Below are positions 22,473 through 22,592 of a DNA stretch of 22,592 nucleotides, one piece after another. The translations under genes were made by a program, and so were the position numbers. The DNA comes from JANQPX01 sp051010395. GTDB lineage: Bacteria; Pseudomonadota; Alphaproteobacteria; Geminicoccales; Geminicoccaceae. Numbering within the stretch: the first letter of the stretch is position 1; every line of letters begins with the position of its first letter. Under the pieces are notes generated by a model, which was not told the origin of the DNA, did no database searches, and saw only the letters and a list, made by a program, of their open reading frames with translations. The stretch spans positions 1 through 22,592 of the forward strand of contig JBPCVQ010000332.1 in NCBI GenBank assembly GCA_051010395.1. Direction: 5' to 3'.

Positions 22473-22592
22473 CTAGGGTCTGTTGACAATTAGCCTCATC
22501 CTCTTGCTTTTGTCGCAACTATTTGATTCAAAGTCGAAAATTGGGAGAATGACTTTGGATCGATCGGCGTTGAGCGATGCTCAGTGGGGTAA
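22473..22592 (+). mobile_element. Left end of an IS5-family-like insertion sequence (runs off the window)
   Basis: GGTCTGTTGACAATTAGCC begins at 22477 directly after CTAG (22473-22476), and a transposase reading frame starts 73 bases further in. GGGTCTGTTGAC-type ends and a CTAG or TA target are familiar from IS5/IS427-group elements. The right end and the matching inverted repeat lie outside the window, so the boundaries are provisional. Confidence 0.6.
22549..22592 (+). CDS. Transposase N-terminus, IS5-family-like, 3'-truncated by the window edge
   Basis: Only 14 codons are visible: MTLDRSALSDAQWG. The pattern L-S/T-D-A-Q-W near the start is the usual opening of IS5-family (DUF4096-containing) transposases. 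GGGAG lies just before the ATG. The rest of the gene, including the DDE residues, is outside the window, so intactness cannot be judged. Confidence 0.6.
   Translation, partial: MTLDRSALSDAQWG

Larger units (their letters stand above)
22019..22548. other. Gene-free region between pcaD and the insertion-sequence transposase
   Basis: These 530 bases hold palindromic copy 3, the alternative hairpins, the terminator candidate and the left end of the insertion sequence. No regulator gene or convincing small reading frame is seen. I could not find a convincing promoter for pcaD. Confidence 0.6.

Overview
The window is GC-rich and densely coded. It looks like the chromosome or a large replicon of an alphaproteobacterium, most likely in the Hyphomicrobiales/Rhizobiales. 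The reasons are the GC content, the pcaD-pcaC gene order, a Tat-type substrate-binding protein feeding a LivHMGF-type importer, and dispersed intergenic palindromes. This placement is inference; no rRNA or tRNA gene is present to fix it.

Left part (1-10.5 kb). Two rightward genes, a 5'-truncated aldehyde dehydrogenase and a glyoxalase-like (VOC) protein, converge on a six-gene leftward operon. In transcription order the operon encodes a Tat-exported substrate-binding protein, LivG- and LivF-type ATPases, a LivH-type permease, a LivM-type permease and a large subunit of the N,N-dimethylformamidase (DMFase) family. The striking point is that the LivM-type permease carries a cytoplasmic C-terminal domain of about 110 residues that reads like the small (alpha) subunit of DMFase (DmfA1). 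The matching large subunit (DmfA2-like) is the next gene, and no free small-subunit gene is visible. The operon therefore seems to encode an importer with half of the amide-hydrolysing enzyme built into its membrane subunit, so that substrate could be hydrolysed where it enters the cell. This is the best candidate here for an undescribed system. A possible promoter and an inverted-repeat operator lie upstream of the operon.

Middle (10.5-16.6 kb). An EamA-type transporter is followed by a DUF123 (GIY-YIG-like) protein, a short YegD-like Hsp70 without a substrate-binding domain, and a 1026-residue DUF4062-STAND NTPase-TPR protein. The last two could be a stress-sensing or defence pair. The STAND gene shows a local GC dip in its TPR region, and its stop codon lies inside a duplicated 36-bp unit.

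Right part (16.6-22.6 kb). A GMC-family FAD oxidoreductase gene is convergent with a leftward pcaD-pcaC-MATE efflux group (the end of protocatechuate breakdown, without pcaHGB in view). The start of an IS5-like insertion sequence runs off the right edge. Three copies of an 80-95 bp palindromic repeat (core GGTCCATGCGATCCTGGGA) lie in the intergenic gaps of this part.
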